Positions 1 through 10,416 of a stretch of 22,672 nt of DNA are shown in pieces. The notes beneath the pieces are model-generated. The model was given only the letters and a program-made list of their open reading frames with translations. It was not told where the DNA came from and made no database searches. The stretch is from assembly GCA_032718475.1 (NCBI GenBank), contig JAUCBJ010004683.1, forward strand, positions 1-22,672, given 5' to 3'. Source of the stretch: Nemertoderma westbladi (Eukaryota > Xenacoelomorpha > Nemertodermatida > Nemertodermatidae). The translations under genes and the position numbers were made by a program. Position 1 is the stretch's first letter; each line of letters opens with the position of its first letter.

Positions 1-1280
1 ATCGCGTATTGGGTTGTTGATATCATTATAAATGTAATGAAAAGGCAGTGGTGATGTGACATTGATTTTTGATGTGGTATAGTGAGATGTAGTGGTAATC
101 TGTTAATTGGGAGGGGAATAGTGTTTAGATGGATTGTTTTGTTGTGTATTTAGGAGAGATATTGTCCGTTATCATTATAGGTATAGAACCTTTATTAAAT
201 AGTAATAGTATTTATTACTAACTAATCCAATTTTATTCTGTTTTTCTGAAGTTGGGACGGTAGTTTGAGCGTTTTAGAGAAAAAAAGTGCAAGATTTAGT
301 TGGAAATTTGTTAGTTGGGTAGTGCGCTATGCTGTATCTTACCCATAGGAGCCCAGCCCAACACCTACAGGGGGTATTTAAGGAATACCCTACCCTGGGT
401 TAGATGTCTCTAGTGTTGCCACTAAAAGTTGCGGAACCCTATACCGCATGGAAATTAAAATCCCTGAAAGTAAAAAATTTGGTAAAATGGGATGAAAGGG
501 CCTGAAAATATGTAAATTAATGCAATTTAAATATTTCTGAAAAATCCACATGAAAAAGAAGTAAATATCAGCCATATTAATTGCCAATTTGTTCGTTAGT
601 TTATATCATGCTAGATGAATTACAATCCCATTTTTTAGTCAGATTTGTACAGTACCAATTACCTTAATTTTTTAACATGCATGAGTATGTAAGAGTATGA
701 ATTGACACTCGGCGAAATGATAGGTGAGCATTGCAATTAATTTACTAAAAGTTTTGTACAATTATGTACAGTATTCCATGAAGTGAGATTATGACCGATA
801 TTCTCAGTAAATCATGCATTCGTCTTGCAAGCTTACCGCTTTAGTTGTATGATTCAACTTATCCTGTTTTTTTTGTATTGGGTACAATCTTTCAGATCGT
901 AGGTGTGTGTGGATGTCGCGGTGTGGGGTAGGGTAGTGGGTTGGTGTATGTTGATTTTATGTTCATTTTCGTCGGAGAGCGAGAGTGGGAGAGGTGATGA
1001 GTTGGGGCAGTTCCGCGGCAATAATAATACTGCCTCTCAATAAAGAGACCCCCTTTACTACTATCAGGGACGCGTTGTTCGACAGAGCCCCGTCAGCAAA
1101 AACAGCCAGTACCGCTAGTCGGTGGGGTTGACTTGTTGACGAGAGGCTATTTACAGGCGCATCGGTCAACCATTACTGACCGAAGCCTTTTAATAAAATA
1201 CAAAATACTATAAATAAAATAATCAATATAAAATTTTTATTCCTATCCTATTCTTATCTTAAATCTTAAAACTCTACTGA
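1..1280. other. AT-rich non-coding stretch, no gene recognised
   Basis: No open frame here has recognisable domains, and stops are frequent in all frames. The only local structure seen is a small inverted repeat, GGGTATT at 372-378 and AATACCC at 384-390, with a 5-base loop. A 68-codon minus-strand frame at 963-1169 has no motif and is treated as chance. Confidence 0.5.
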
Positions 1281-1546
1281 TAATTAAATCACCGGATTGC
1301 TTACGTTGTACCATATCATAATTAAATCACCGGATTGCTTACGTTGTACCATATCATAATTAAATCACCGGATTGCTTACGTTGTACCATATCATAATTA
1401 AATCACCGGATTGCTTACGTTGTACCATATCATAATTAAATCACCGGATTGCTTACGTTGTACCATATCATAATTAAATCACCGGATTGCTTACGTTGTA
1501 CCATATCATAATTAAATCACCGGATTGCTTACGTTGTACCATATCA
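1281..1546. repeat. Perfect 38-bp tandem repeat, seven copies
   Basis: A 38-bp unit beginning TAATTAAATCACCGGATT and ending GTACCATATCA starts at 1281, 1319, 1357, 1395, 1433, 1471 and 1509. All seven copies are identical by eye. There are no spacers, so this is a minisatellite rather than a CRISPR. Perfect identity suggests recent amplification or ongoing homogenisation. The true copy number in the genome may differ, because assemblies often collapse such arrays. Confidence 0.95.
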
Positions 1547-2054
1547 TAAATGAATCGTGCTTTTTATTATTACCATCATCTAGTTAATTATTTCCATTAA
1601 TTGACATGATTTTTATTCTTTTTAGACTGTTTAATAACACGACTGTTCATTGACTGCTTGTTGTGCTTTTTATTATTCATCATGTATAGTTATTATTTTT
1701 AGACTGTTTAAATCACATGACTGCTCGTTGCTCTCTAGTTACCATCATGTAAACTAATTAATTTCATTATTGCATTAAAATTGATTCCTAGACTGTTTAA
1801 GTCCCATAACTGATCATATCATCCATCATTCATTGTGCTTTTTTTGTAAACTTGTTTCTAATTCATCGTTTCGTTTATTTTTTGTTTATGTTTTTAATTT
1901 ATCTTTGTTTGTATGTTCTTTAACATTTTATATAGGTGTGCTCTATGAGTTCTCCTTGGTTTTTTATCAATTGCTATAAACCGTAAAATTAATACAAGAA
2001 TTCCAGAATACAACACTTTATAAATTGATTGTTACGATGGTGGGTCAATTGCAA
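1547..2054. repeat. AT-rich stretch with a degenerate repeat of about 80-90 bp
   Basis: The 11-mer TAGACTGTTTA occurs at 1623, 1700 and 1789. It is accompanied by recurring GTGCTTTTTATTAT, ACCATCATGTA and CATGACTG-like words, giving spacings of 77 and 89 bp. This is best read as an old, decayed tandem repeat next to the young 38-bp array. The remainder to 2054 is AT-rich with no recognised gene. Confidence 0.5.
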
Positions 2055-2058
2055 ATAC

Positions 2059-2208
2059 ATCGGTGATATGGAAAATCAGCCAAAGTTCAAAAATGGCATT
2101 TCGAGATAATCACATTTTTGTGTTTAATTTTTGCAAAAATTGCGGCATGAAGGTGATTTTTTCGAAATAATTATTTTTGATACCAGATAGAGGGGAAGCA
2201 TTGAAATT
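2059..2208 (+). repeat. Degenerate interspersed repeat, plus-oriented modules
   Basis: Three modules lie here: one beginning TCGGTGATATGG and ending GCCAAAGT (2059-2087), one beginning AAAAATGGCATTTC (2089-2110), and one containing TTTTGATACC (about 2164-2208). Each recurs in the opposite orientation at 4177-4205, 4221-4242 and about 4494-4548. The first matches over 29 bp with about six differences, the second over 22 bp with two. This shows an old repeat family; its class is not recognised. Confidence 0.55.
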
Positions 2209-2331
2209 TTATCAATTTTTAATAACATGGGTAAAATGTACATTGGCCTTTTGGCACAATACATTCTTTATAAGATTGGAATGGCAAATAGAACAAAGTG
2301 AACGAAGCGGTAATTTTTAGGTAAAGAAAAC

Positions 2332-3525
2332 AGTTACACCATGTTAGAATAGTTACACCATGTTACACTTACTAGTTACAACATTTTACACTAGTTAAAC
2401 CATGTTACACCATGTTACACTTACTAGTTACAACATTTTACACTAGTTACACCATATTACACTAATTACATCATGTTACACTAGTTACACCATGTACTGG
2501 TTACACCACGTTACACCATGTTACACTAGTTACAACATGTTACACTAGTTACACCATGTTACACTAGTTACAACATGGTACACTAGTTACACCATGTTAC
2601 ACTTACTAGTTACAACATTTTACACTAGTTACACCATGTTACACTAGTTACACCATGTTAGAATAGTTACACCATGTTACACTTACTAGTTACAACATTT
2701 TACACTAGTTACACCATGTTACACTAATTACATCATGTTACACTAGTTACACCATGTACTGGTTACACCACGTTACACCATGTTACACTAGTTACAACAT
2801 GTTACACTAGTTACACCATGTTACACTAGTTACAACATGGTACACTAGTTACACCATGTTACACTTACTAGTTACAACATTTTACACTAGTTACACCATG
2901 TTACACTAATTACAACATGTTACACTAGTTACACCGTGTACTGGTTACACCACGTACACCATGTTACACTAGTTACAACATGTTACACTAGTTACACCAT
3001 GTTACACTAGTTACAACATGTTACACTAGTTACACCATGTTACACTAGTTACAACATGTTACACCATGTTACACTAGTTACAACATGTTACACTTGTTAC
3101 AACATGATACACTAGTTACAGTACAACATGTTACACTTGTAACAACATGATACACTAGTTACAACATGTTACACTAGTTACACCATGTTAGAATTGTTAC
3201 AACATGTTACACTAGTTACACCATGTACTGGTTACACCACAATACACCAGTTACACCATGTTACACTAGTTACAACATGTTACACTAGTTACACCATGTT
3301 ACACAACATCTTACACTAGTTACACCATGTTACACTAGTTACATCATGTTAAACTAGGTACAATATGTTACACTAGTTACACCATGTTACACTAGTTACA
3401 CCATGTTACACTAGTTACAACATGTTACACTTGTTACAACATGATACACTAGTTACACAACATATTACACTTGTTACAACATGATACACTAGTTACTGTT
3501 ACACCATGTTACCATGTTACACCAT
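2332..3525. repeat. 1.2-kb tandem array of TTACACTAG / TTACACCATG units
   Basis: Alternating 9-mers (TTACACTAG) and 10-mers (TTACACCATG, TTACAACATG or TTACATCATG) make a basic period of about 19 bp with many point variants. A higher-order structure is visible: the marker CATGTACTGGTTACACCACG or a close variant occurs near 2491, 2753, 2935 and 3222. The block starting GTTAGAATAGTTACACC near 2343 is repeated near 2656. No long reading frame runs through it. It is a satellite or minisatellite with unequal-exchange type homogenisation. Confidence 0.95.
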
Positions 3526-3975
3526 AGTGTCGTAATTCTTGCACTGTACATCCCCCCTGTTTTATTATATTTACTTATACCGTGCCAAGCACGATGAACT
3601 GGAGCTCTGACAATTCGCCATTAGCGGCAGACGAAGGAACTAGAAGTCTGTCTGTGTGTAGAATTTATCATCCATGATTGACCGATTTATTATCTTATAA
3701 AGTTCAAACAATAAACTAGCCACTAGCTATAAACCCAGGCAGCCACAAACAAACAAAACAAACAAACAAACAATTATTAGCTGCAGGAACCCGAGCTAAA
3801 AAAGGTTAAGAAAATAATGGACTTGTGGCAGTCAGTTGTATGATGTTTTATATTGAATTTCAATACAAACCGGAGTTTCGTCTCCAGACTACAGCAGGAA
3901 TATCGGCTTACTGTACACAGGCAAAGGTTTGGCCATACTAAGTTTGGGTTTTCTAAGCAAAAAATACCCTGGTAC
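3526..3975. other. Non-coding stretch with a (CAAA)n microsatellite
   Basis: No gene is recognised. A short CAAA/CAAAA microsatellite lies at about 3746-3774. The overlapping short frames on both strands at 3777-4080 have no motif. The right half grades into the interspersed repeat family that follows. Confidence 0.5.
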
Positions 3976-4550
3976 AGTAACATGGCAGAAACGACAAACA
4001 ATATCTTTCACTTTGGCGTTTCTGCCAGAACTCTTTATTTGCAATTCTCACTTTGGCTAAGTGGCACGTCTCTTTTCTAAAGCAGTGGATGTCAGTATCA
4101 CTTTGGCGTTTATACCACACCTCCTTAAGGTACTCAGTACAAATTTCAATTAAAACCTCATTTTAGCCAACATTGCACTTTGGCCGTTCTGCCATATCAC
4201 CGACGAATTTTCGTCGTTATATTATTTTGAAATGCCATTTTTAAGAAGACATTTAAAGCAGACAGTTGTTCTGTAGATATGTGTCAATTGGACCAGAAGT
4301 TGAAATTTCATTTCCGAGATTTCATATGTTCCTTTAATTATTACCATTTTTTTATGTTTGTCACCGGGGTGACAAACATTTATCACCCGGGTGGTATTTA
4401 TATGCAAAAAATGCAATAAATAAGAAAAGTAAGTTGTAGATTGTTGTAAAGTAAGATTAAGTATGTCTATATTGAATTTCGGGACATCAAACGAAAATTT
4501 CATATTTCCTTTCTCGAAGTGGTATCAATACATTAAAATAACTATTTGTT
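3976..4550 (-). repeat. Degenerate interspersed repeat, mostly minus-oriented modules
   Basis: CACTTTGGC occurs at 4009, 4049 and 4099, and again near 4176 inside the longer module ACTTTGGC...GCCATATCACCGACG (4177-4205). The AATGCCATTTTT module is at 4221-4242 and a GGTATCAATAC module near 4520. These are reverse-complement relatives of the modules at 2059-2208. A 93-codon minus-strand frame (4222-4503) runs through it but shows no domain and is probably incidental. Confidence 0.55.
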
Positions 4551-5017
4551 GATCTACCAACACAAGTTGCAAAAAACCAACAACAAATTGTATAATTAAT
4601 TAATTGCGAGCAATTAGTAAAATAAAATTTGCTAAAAGAGACTTGGAGTTACCTAATTAAAAATAGCTTGTGTTACACTCTAGTGGCACCAATTGGGAAT
4701 CTAGACGTTAAGCTGGAGGGATAGCCTTATGCGGCCAACCGCGTTTCCATAAGGGTCCCATAAAAATACATTACATACGAAAAAATACTCCATCACTATA
4801 GAAATAATATTCGGCCATGATAAAAAATCTCGTCGGATAATAATAAATTAAATTAAATAAGAGTAAATTAAAAATCGAATATTAAATATATGGAGTAAGT
4901 AAGTAATTAAAATAATGAAATGGTTGTTATTCAGCCATGATAGATAATGCAGTAACGTATAGATAAATTAAAGATATTAATATATATATTAAATATAGTT
5001 AAATTAAAAATCTAAAA
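4551..5017. other. AT-rich stretch with a degenerate internal duplication
   Basis: A segment starting ATTCGGCCATGATA near 4808 is echoed about 121 bp later by ATTCAGCCATGATA near 4929. Each is followed by AAATTAAA-rich sequence with TTAAATATA and AAATTAAAAATC words. No gene is recognised. The stretch may be the 3' untranslated region and flank of element C, which ends at its right edge. Confidence 0.4.
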
Positions 5018-6074
5018 TTAAGTATTTAAAGTTTTTAAAATATAACGAATATGCGTTCTAGGGCTATAAATAAATGTGGGACTGTGATACGTAGTTGATT
5101 CAAGTATTATTGTACACCAATGTGTCTTGAATAGTATGTTTTGCAGGTAGTGTTTCTTAACGCTATGTTTGAAGCTACTGTAATTAGGGAGTTGATATTG
5201 GTTATGTCTCTTGGTAAATATTCCACAGCTTCGGACCAAGGTAACTGAAAGTGTTCTGACCATAGCATGTGTTCTCCTGAGGGGAATGGATGCGGGATTG
5301 TTGGTTGATCTGAGGGAGTGATTGGTTCCCTGGAAATCCACCAGGTCTGCTAGATATTCCAGGACTTTTCACCTCGTAATACTTTGTACACCCAGGCCAG
5401 AATCACGGCCTCTACACGTTGTTGTAGGGGTAACCAGTTGATATTCACATAACTTTCGGCATCGATATGGGCTCTCGGAACGAGGCATAAACAAAAGCGA
5501 ACGCACTTCCGCTGGCGGGCCTCCAGTTGCTGGCGCAGCCGAATAGAGATTGTGAAAAACCATGTCGAAGCCGCTTAGTCGAGGTGTGGCTGAATAAGCG
5601 TGTTGCAGAACATTCTGCGTAGGGAACGATCGAGGTCGGAAACGGACACATTACGGTGGAGGGACTTTAACCGGGAGTTGCCTCGCTTTAATATCTTCAT
5701 TGTCATTTCTTCACCAGTTAGCCTTTCGTTAATCACCGTCCCGATTCAGGAGATTATGTATGCGGTTCCTGCGACAGTAGAACTCCAGTTAGCAACTGCT
5801 CCCGAGCAGTTGCTAGCCTCTGGTGTGTTCCAAAAAGGATACATTCCGTCTTGGCAAAGTTTATGGTCAGTTTGTTTTCAATACAGCATTGAGAGACTCT
5901 TTCAATCGTTCTTGTTAGTGAAATAGATATATTTTCTGAGTGTGCATCACTGTGGGCCAGTCCAGTATCGTCTGCGAATATGGATGCTAGAGTGTCATCT
6001 TCAATTGCTTGGGGGACGTCATTGGTATCGCTGATGTACATTAGTACTCCTAGGATCGATCCCTGTGGGATGTA
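5018..6074 (-). pseudogene. Element C: decayed L2/CR1-like non-LTR reverse transcriptase, 3' half
   Basis: Read on the minus strand, this begins with the RT segment PQGSILG, followed by the catalytic FADD box at 5967-5978. It then carries the thumb-type sequence SIVPYAECSATRLF in another frame (5445-5651), a decayed LHWLPL-type segment, and LGPKLWN and SFKHSVKKHYL near the end (5018-5341). That order is the hallmark of L2/CR1-group ORF2 C-termini, but the pieces sit in three frames with several stops, so the gene is dead. The 5' portion (endonuclease and RT boxes before PQGS) is missing; it stops exactly where a 15-bp tandem repeat begins. Clade assignment beyond the L2/CR1 group needs phylogeny. 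Confidence 0.8.
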
Positions 6075-6186
6075 GGACAATTCGGTCCCGGACAATTCGG
6101 TCCCGGACAATTCGGTCCCGGACAATTCGGTCCGGACAATTCGGTCCGGACAATTCGGTCCCGGACAATTCGGTCCCGGACAATTC
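6075..6186. repeat. 15-bp tandem repeat GGACAATTCGGTCCC, seven copies plus a partial one
   Basis: Units start at 6075, 6090, 6105, 6120, 6134, 6148 and 6163, with a partial copy at 6178. Five full units are 15 bp; those at 6120 and 6134 are 14 bp, having lost one C. On the minus strand the 15-bp unit is open and encodes a TELSG-type pentapeptide fused to the truncated RT of element C. It directly abuts the PQGS motif, so it marks the truncation or insertion boundary. Confidence 0.93.
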
Positions 6187-6359
6187 AAGAAAATTCAAGA
6201 AAAGATTTAGAAAACTTTCTTCTAGTGATTGATTGATTTAGTTTAATTCACATATATTAACAATGACACATCAAAATACACATAATATTAAATATATATA
6301 GTAAAATGCTTAGTAAAAACTGTTAGTTCAGACTAATAAAAACACGAAAATTGAAATTG
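6187..6359 (-). other. Probable 3' untranslated region and 3' flank of element A
   Basis: This AT-rich sequence follows the final stop of the element A ORF2 (TAG at 6360-6362 read on the minus strand). It contains TGATTGATTGATT at 6226-6238, a candidate simple-repeat tail. No coding sequence is recognised. Confidence 0.45.
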
Positions 6360-7175
6360 CTAAATGTTGAAAAAGTCAGTAATATGTTTGTGCTTAGCAC
6401 TGAAAGTGATCCCTGATAATTTATGAATCTGTTGTATAAATCGAGCTTCTTCAGCGTGTTGTGGTGATGCGGTTGGTGGGGATAAACGTTGGAATAAATT
6501 TTTAGTATGGTACTCGTAATTGCAGAGTGATGTAATGGAGGGTAGTCCGTGACTTATGACCGATTTTCTGTGCATACTCCCCAGTCATTGATACTCAGAA
6601 CGATGGTTAGATTGCAATGTAATCCGGAGGGATTCTTGGACATTCATGTTGGGGCATTTTAGCGCACGAAGCAACGTACCCAAACATGATTTGTAACCCT
6701 CTAGCGACAGTGTTCCAGTTCCAAACAGATGATAAAGGGTCTCATTGGATACATAGCATCCTAAGTGCAGGATCCCCCGTAATTGTTTCCTGTAATACAA
6801 TTCCACAGTTTCAGTGTCCTTTTTGGATAGCTCCCCAATGCGAAACTTGAGTCGGTATAACAAGGACGATAGGGCAACAGTCCGCCATAACATTGCCACC
6901 GTCTGTACAGGATAGTGTTTGGTCGTCCACCCGTTTCTCTGTGGAAAGAGTCTGCGAGAGCGGCGATCGATTGTATGATGTCTGAGGCCCCTGTTTTGTT
7001 ATCTCCCGGACTTCCATAAATTGTGACCCCAAGAAATGTTAGGAACGGTGATGCTGCATGAAAATGGTCATTAATGGAAATCATGAGTGGTGGGCTCTGA
7101 TTCATTTAATTATGGTATGGTTCTTTGAATATCCAATTCACTTTGGTTGTTTCCAAGACAAGGTTTAGATTAGTC
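6360..7175 (-). pseudogene. Element A ORF2, C-terminal part (downstream of the B insertion)
   Basis: This continues the reverse transcriptase of element A after its YADD box. Segments include FLTFLGVTIYGSPGDN, the FxYLG-type motif that follows the RT palm in non-LTR enzymes, then a thumb/connection region with WRTVALSSLLYRLKF. The last stop is at 6360. The frame is broken by TAA at 7106-7108, a frameshift near 6900 and TGA at 6585-6587. Its first codons (TNL at 7174) repeat the last codons before element B at 10795, and the phase is the same on both sides. This is strong evidence that both pieces were once one gene. Confidence 0.82.
7165..7175. repeat. Target-site duplication of element B, copy 1 (TTAGATTAGTC)
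   Basis: This 11-bp sequence is identical to 10786-10796. The flanking bases differ on both sides, so the match has sharp limits. It sits directly beyond the TAG-repeat tail of element B. Confidence 0.9.
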
Positions 7176-7216
7176 TACTACTACTAGGATCGGCATGCTG
7201 CATTGCAGCTGCATTT

Positions 7217-10200
7217 TTAAGAATGCTGTGCCAGCTTGTCAACAAAATTGCACCGCCACAACTCCATATCACCCATGACATTTGCTAGATCATCCGCATC
7301 TTTAAGGCCAGTGTCCTTTAAGATGCGTCTCAAGAAAGTCATGGGCTGTCAACCATGCTTATTCACTCCATGAGGCTGCCAAAGTACAAGATTATGCACT
7401 GGCTGGTCCTCACGGCGAAAGCAATGTCCTGCAAAGCGGAGGCGATTTTGTTCTAGTGTCAAGCTTGGGGGAACCAATGAGACACCTCCAATGTTATATA
7501 GTGTCTGGTTGGAGATGTGTGCATTGTACCTGACACAATGAACCCGGCGTAGCATTCTTGTGAATGTGCCATCCAGAGATTTGGTGTCCTCAGCAGTTAA
7601 GGCTGCCAATGCCTTTCCCTTACGTATTCGATGGTCCTCACCTGACTTCCGGATCCATGATCCCAGGTAACAGAAGTCGTCCACATGCTCAAGCATACCA
7701 TCCTTTGAGCTTATGCTCATCCGATCAGAGACTTGCTGAGGACTTTCAAAGTTAACTGTCAGAATTTTGGTCTTTCTGGAGTTAATAAAAAGACCAACAC
7801 TAGAAGCAGCATGTTCTAATGAGCTGAGGAGCCGTTGGGCTCCCTCTAATGATTCTGGGAGTACTCCTAAGTCATCAGCAAAGTCTAGATCAGTTAGGTA
7901 CTTGGCAGGATTTCCTCGACTTCTGGAGCCAGTAGGTGGAGTTATCATCACCACATCATCTTTATAATGATCTAAGGACATGCGTAGAACATAGTCAACC
8001 ACAATAATGAAAATAATGGTGCAAGTGTGTCTCCTTGGAGGAAGCCCCATAACACTTCAAATGGTTCTGTGTCACCGTCAACAGTAGACACAAATGTTGT
8101 TGAACCATCATATACTGATCTGATTGCTGCAATAATTTCATCAGGAATCCCATATAATGAAAGTATGCTGAACATACGTGAGCGAGAGACTGAATCAAAG
8201 GCCTTGAAGAAGTCAACAAAGATAACAGCCAGATGCCTGTCTTTCTTTTTTGATAACTCTTAAATTATCCTTCTAAGTGCCAAAATGGGCTCCATGGTCC
8301 CACGACCTTTACGGAACCCATTCTGATTTCCACGGAGCAGTCTCTCAATAGGATCCCTGATGCGATTTAATAGAATCCTATTGTATAGCTTTGCAGCAAT
8401 CGAGATCAATGAGATTCCCCGAAAAGAACCATAGAGTGTTAGGTTGCCCTTCTTGGGAACTGGCACCAACTTATTTGTTTTCATTTCTTGTGGGACTCTT
8501 GTTGTACGGTACATGTCTACTATGATGGGATAGATGAGCTTTAAACACTCAGGTATTTTAAAGACCTCAGGGGGAACACCATCTACTCCACTGGCACGAT
8601 TGGTCTTAATGCTCTTTGCTGCAGCCTTCACTTCTGCAAAGGAGATATCACCAATGGGAATATCCTTGAGTACAGACTCAGACACTTTTACTTCTATAAA
8701 GTTATCAGGCAATACCCTGTCATTATTGAGGAGCTTTTCAAAGTGGGCCTTCCAACCATTGAGGCGATCGGCTGGTGATTCAGCCTTAACCTTGGTGGTT
8801 GGTTGGCTTTTTCGACCAGCAAGCAAGTTGATCGATCTCCATGCCTGGGATGATTGCCTGCTGTCGTCAGCATCATTGATGGCATCAACCTGTTGGTTTA
8901 TTAGCTCCTGTAAATTAACAGAGTACTGCCTGTTCAGGGACCTAGATGCAGCCTTAACTGCATTCTTGGCCGCTGTAGTCTGTTTGAGCCGGGACTCTTT
9001 CTGCGCCTTATGAAGATCATTTCGGCACTTCTGAATTTTGTTGTCAGTCCAGGGGGCCCTTTTCCTGTTTCGAGGGTATACAGGAACTGTATCTGCAGCT
9101 GCTAACTTAACTGCTTCTGTGAAGGCAGTATAGCCCTCACAATGATCTGCCGCCTCGGAGGCAAGAACCTCATACCTGTTGCTCAGCTGTAGTGTGAAGC
9201 TGGATCTCACACTTGGCTGTTGCAGAGAGGACCAGTCATGCTGCGGCAAGGCAGATTTCGTTGTTCTGCTAGCACGCAGACTAAGTCTTACCTTGGCCAC
9301 AATAAGGCGGTGATCACTGGAGAAGGGTCGAAGTGTAAATGCATTACAGTCTTGTATAGAGCTCCTGTATTTCCTACGAAACAGAATATGGTCTATCTGG
9401 GACTTGTGACCACTGGGTCCACTATGAGTCCATAGCTTTCCAGTTCGCTTCTTGAACTGGGTTCCAGCCGAAAACAATCCATTTCCAGATGTAAAATCCT
9501 GAAGATGGACAGAATTTCGGTTAGCACTATTGCTATAGACCCAGGGCGATGTAGGTGATTGATGCAGACTTGCATTAAAGTCTCCCAGGAATGTTAAGAA
9601 TGCATGCTGATCCACTCCATCAGTAGCTGCTTGTAGATTGTGGTAGAAATTTTCCACCTCCTCTACAGGGGCAACACTAGTTGGAGAGTAGCACACAATC
9701 AGAACCACCTTAGGAAACTTCTTAGCCAGTCTTCCAGAACATGAGAAGTGGCAACGGATGATGCGGTTAGAGATTTGGTCTATTTTGTCCAATGCTGCAT
9801 GTGCAGTTGGATTCATCAATAGACCAATTCCACCATTGCCACTATCATCTGCTGACGCGAAGGCGAGTCGCCAACCGCCCCCCATGTCCTTAATCAGAAC
9901 CTCATCAGTCTGTCCAGTCTGCATTCGGTGCTCTTGAACACCCACTGCGCTGAGAGAAAGCTTATCTGCCAAGGCAGTCAGCTCACCTTGTCGCATTGGG
10001 GACCCGAGTGTTAGGGTGTTTACTGAGGCTAGTCTTGTGACTTGCCTCAGATTCACCAATGGCTTTGTTGATCGGGGTGGAACATGAGAGTAGCCTCCAA
10101 CTCCAGAATCCCTCTCCCAATCACAATCTGGCCTTCCTGGTGACCCAGGGTTTGGGCCAGAAAGGTCATCAGGAAAGGGACTCAAAGAATTGTTGGCTGC

Positions 10201-10416
10201 TCTCTCTCCAGTAGGGGGTGAGACAGGCAGCCGGTCAGGAGTTAACTGACACCTGTGAGGCCGATTGTGTCCGGTAATTCCACTGGCCTCTAGTGGCCGG
10301 ACCTCCGCATTGCTAATGTAATCCATAGTGGGGGTTGGGGGGTGCTTTTTTGCCGAGTCAGCTCTCGGGGCAAATACCACACCCTGGTTTGCCATTCCAC
10401 AGGGTGGGTGTCGCAA
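7217..10416 (-). pseudogene. Element B ORF2: APE endonuclease-reverse transcriptase, inactivated
   Basis: The protein should nick target DNA and reverse-transcribe its own RNA in the nucleus. Endonuclease motifs in order are LASVNTLTLG, VGVQEHRM, LGDFNASLH, SQIDHILF and SSDHRLIVAK, all with their key acidic, Asn and His residues. RT motifs are LVPVPKKGNLTLYGSFRGIS, GNQNGFRKGRGT, VDFFKAFDSV (box A), LQGDTLAP (box B) and FADD (box C, 7871-7882), then FCYLGSW and RLRFAGHCFRR. Inactivating changes are TAA at 8260-8262, a frameshift at about 8010-8050, an apparent in-frame loss of about 30-40 residues after RKGKALAA (near 7600), and TGA at 7349-7351, which looks like a decayed CGA. Beyond that TGA the frame stays open to TAA at 7217-7219. 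ATG at 10416 is the first in frame; about 125 residues precede the endonuclease. RTE-type is the best guess; the exact clade is not settled. Confidence 0.88.

Noticed and set aside
390-587. 65-codon minus-strand frame
   Set aside because: AT-rich sequence with no motif or context; chance frame.
963-1169. 68-codon minus-strand frame
   Set aside because: No domain, no splice or start support, and short enough to arise by chance.
1281-1546. CRISPR-like array
   Set aside because: Units are directly adjacent with no spacers and the context is eukaryotic; it is a minisatellite.
3777-4080. Overlapping short frames on both strands
   Set aside because: They run through the interspersed CACTTTGGC repeat, and no domain is visible on either strand.
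4222-4503. 93-codon minus-strand frame
   Set aside because: It coincides with the degenerate repeat modules. It could be a fragment of a repeat-encoded protein, but no motif supports that.
4672-4765. SINE or tRNA-derived sequence
   Set aside because: The short GC-richer patch has no convincing A and B boxes and no tail or duplication.
8534-9013. 159-codon plus-strand frame
   Set aside because: Antisense shadow of the element B ORF2, whose RT and endonuclease motifs are clear on the other strand.
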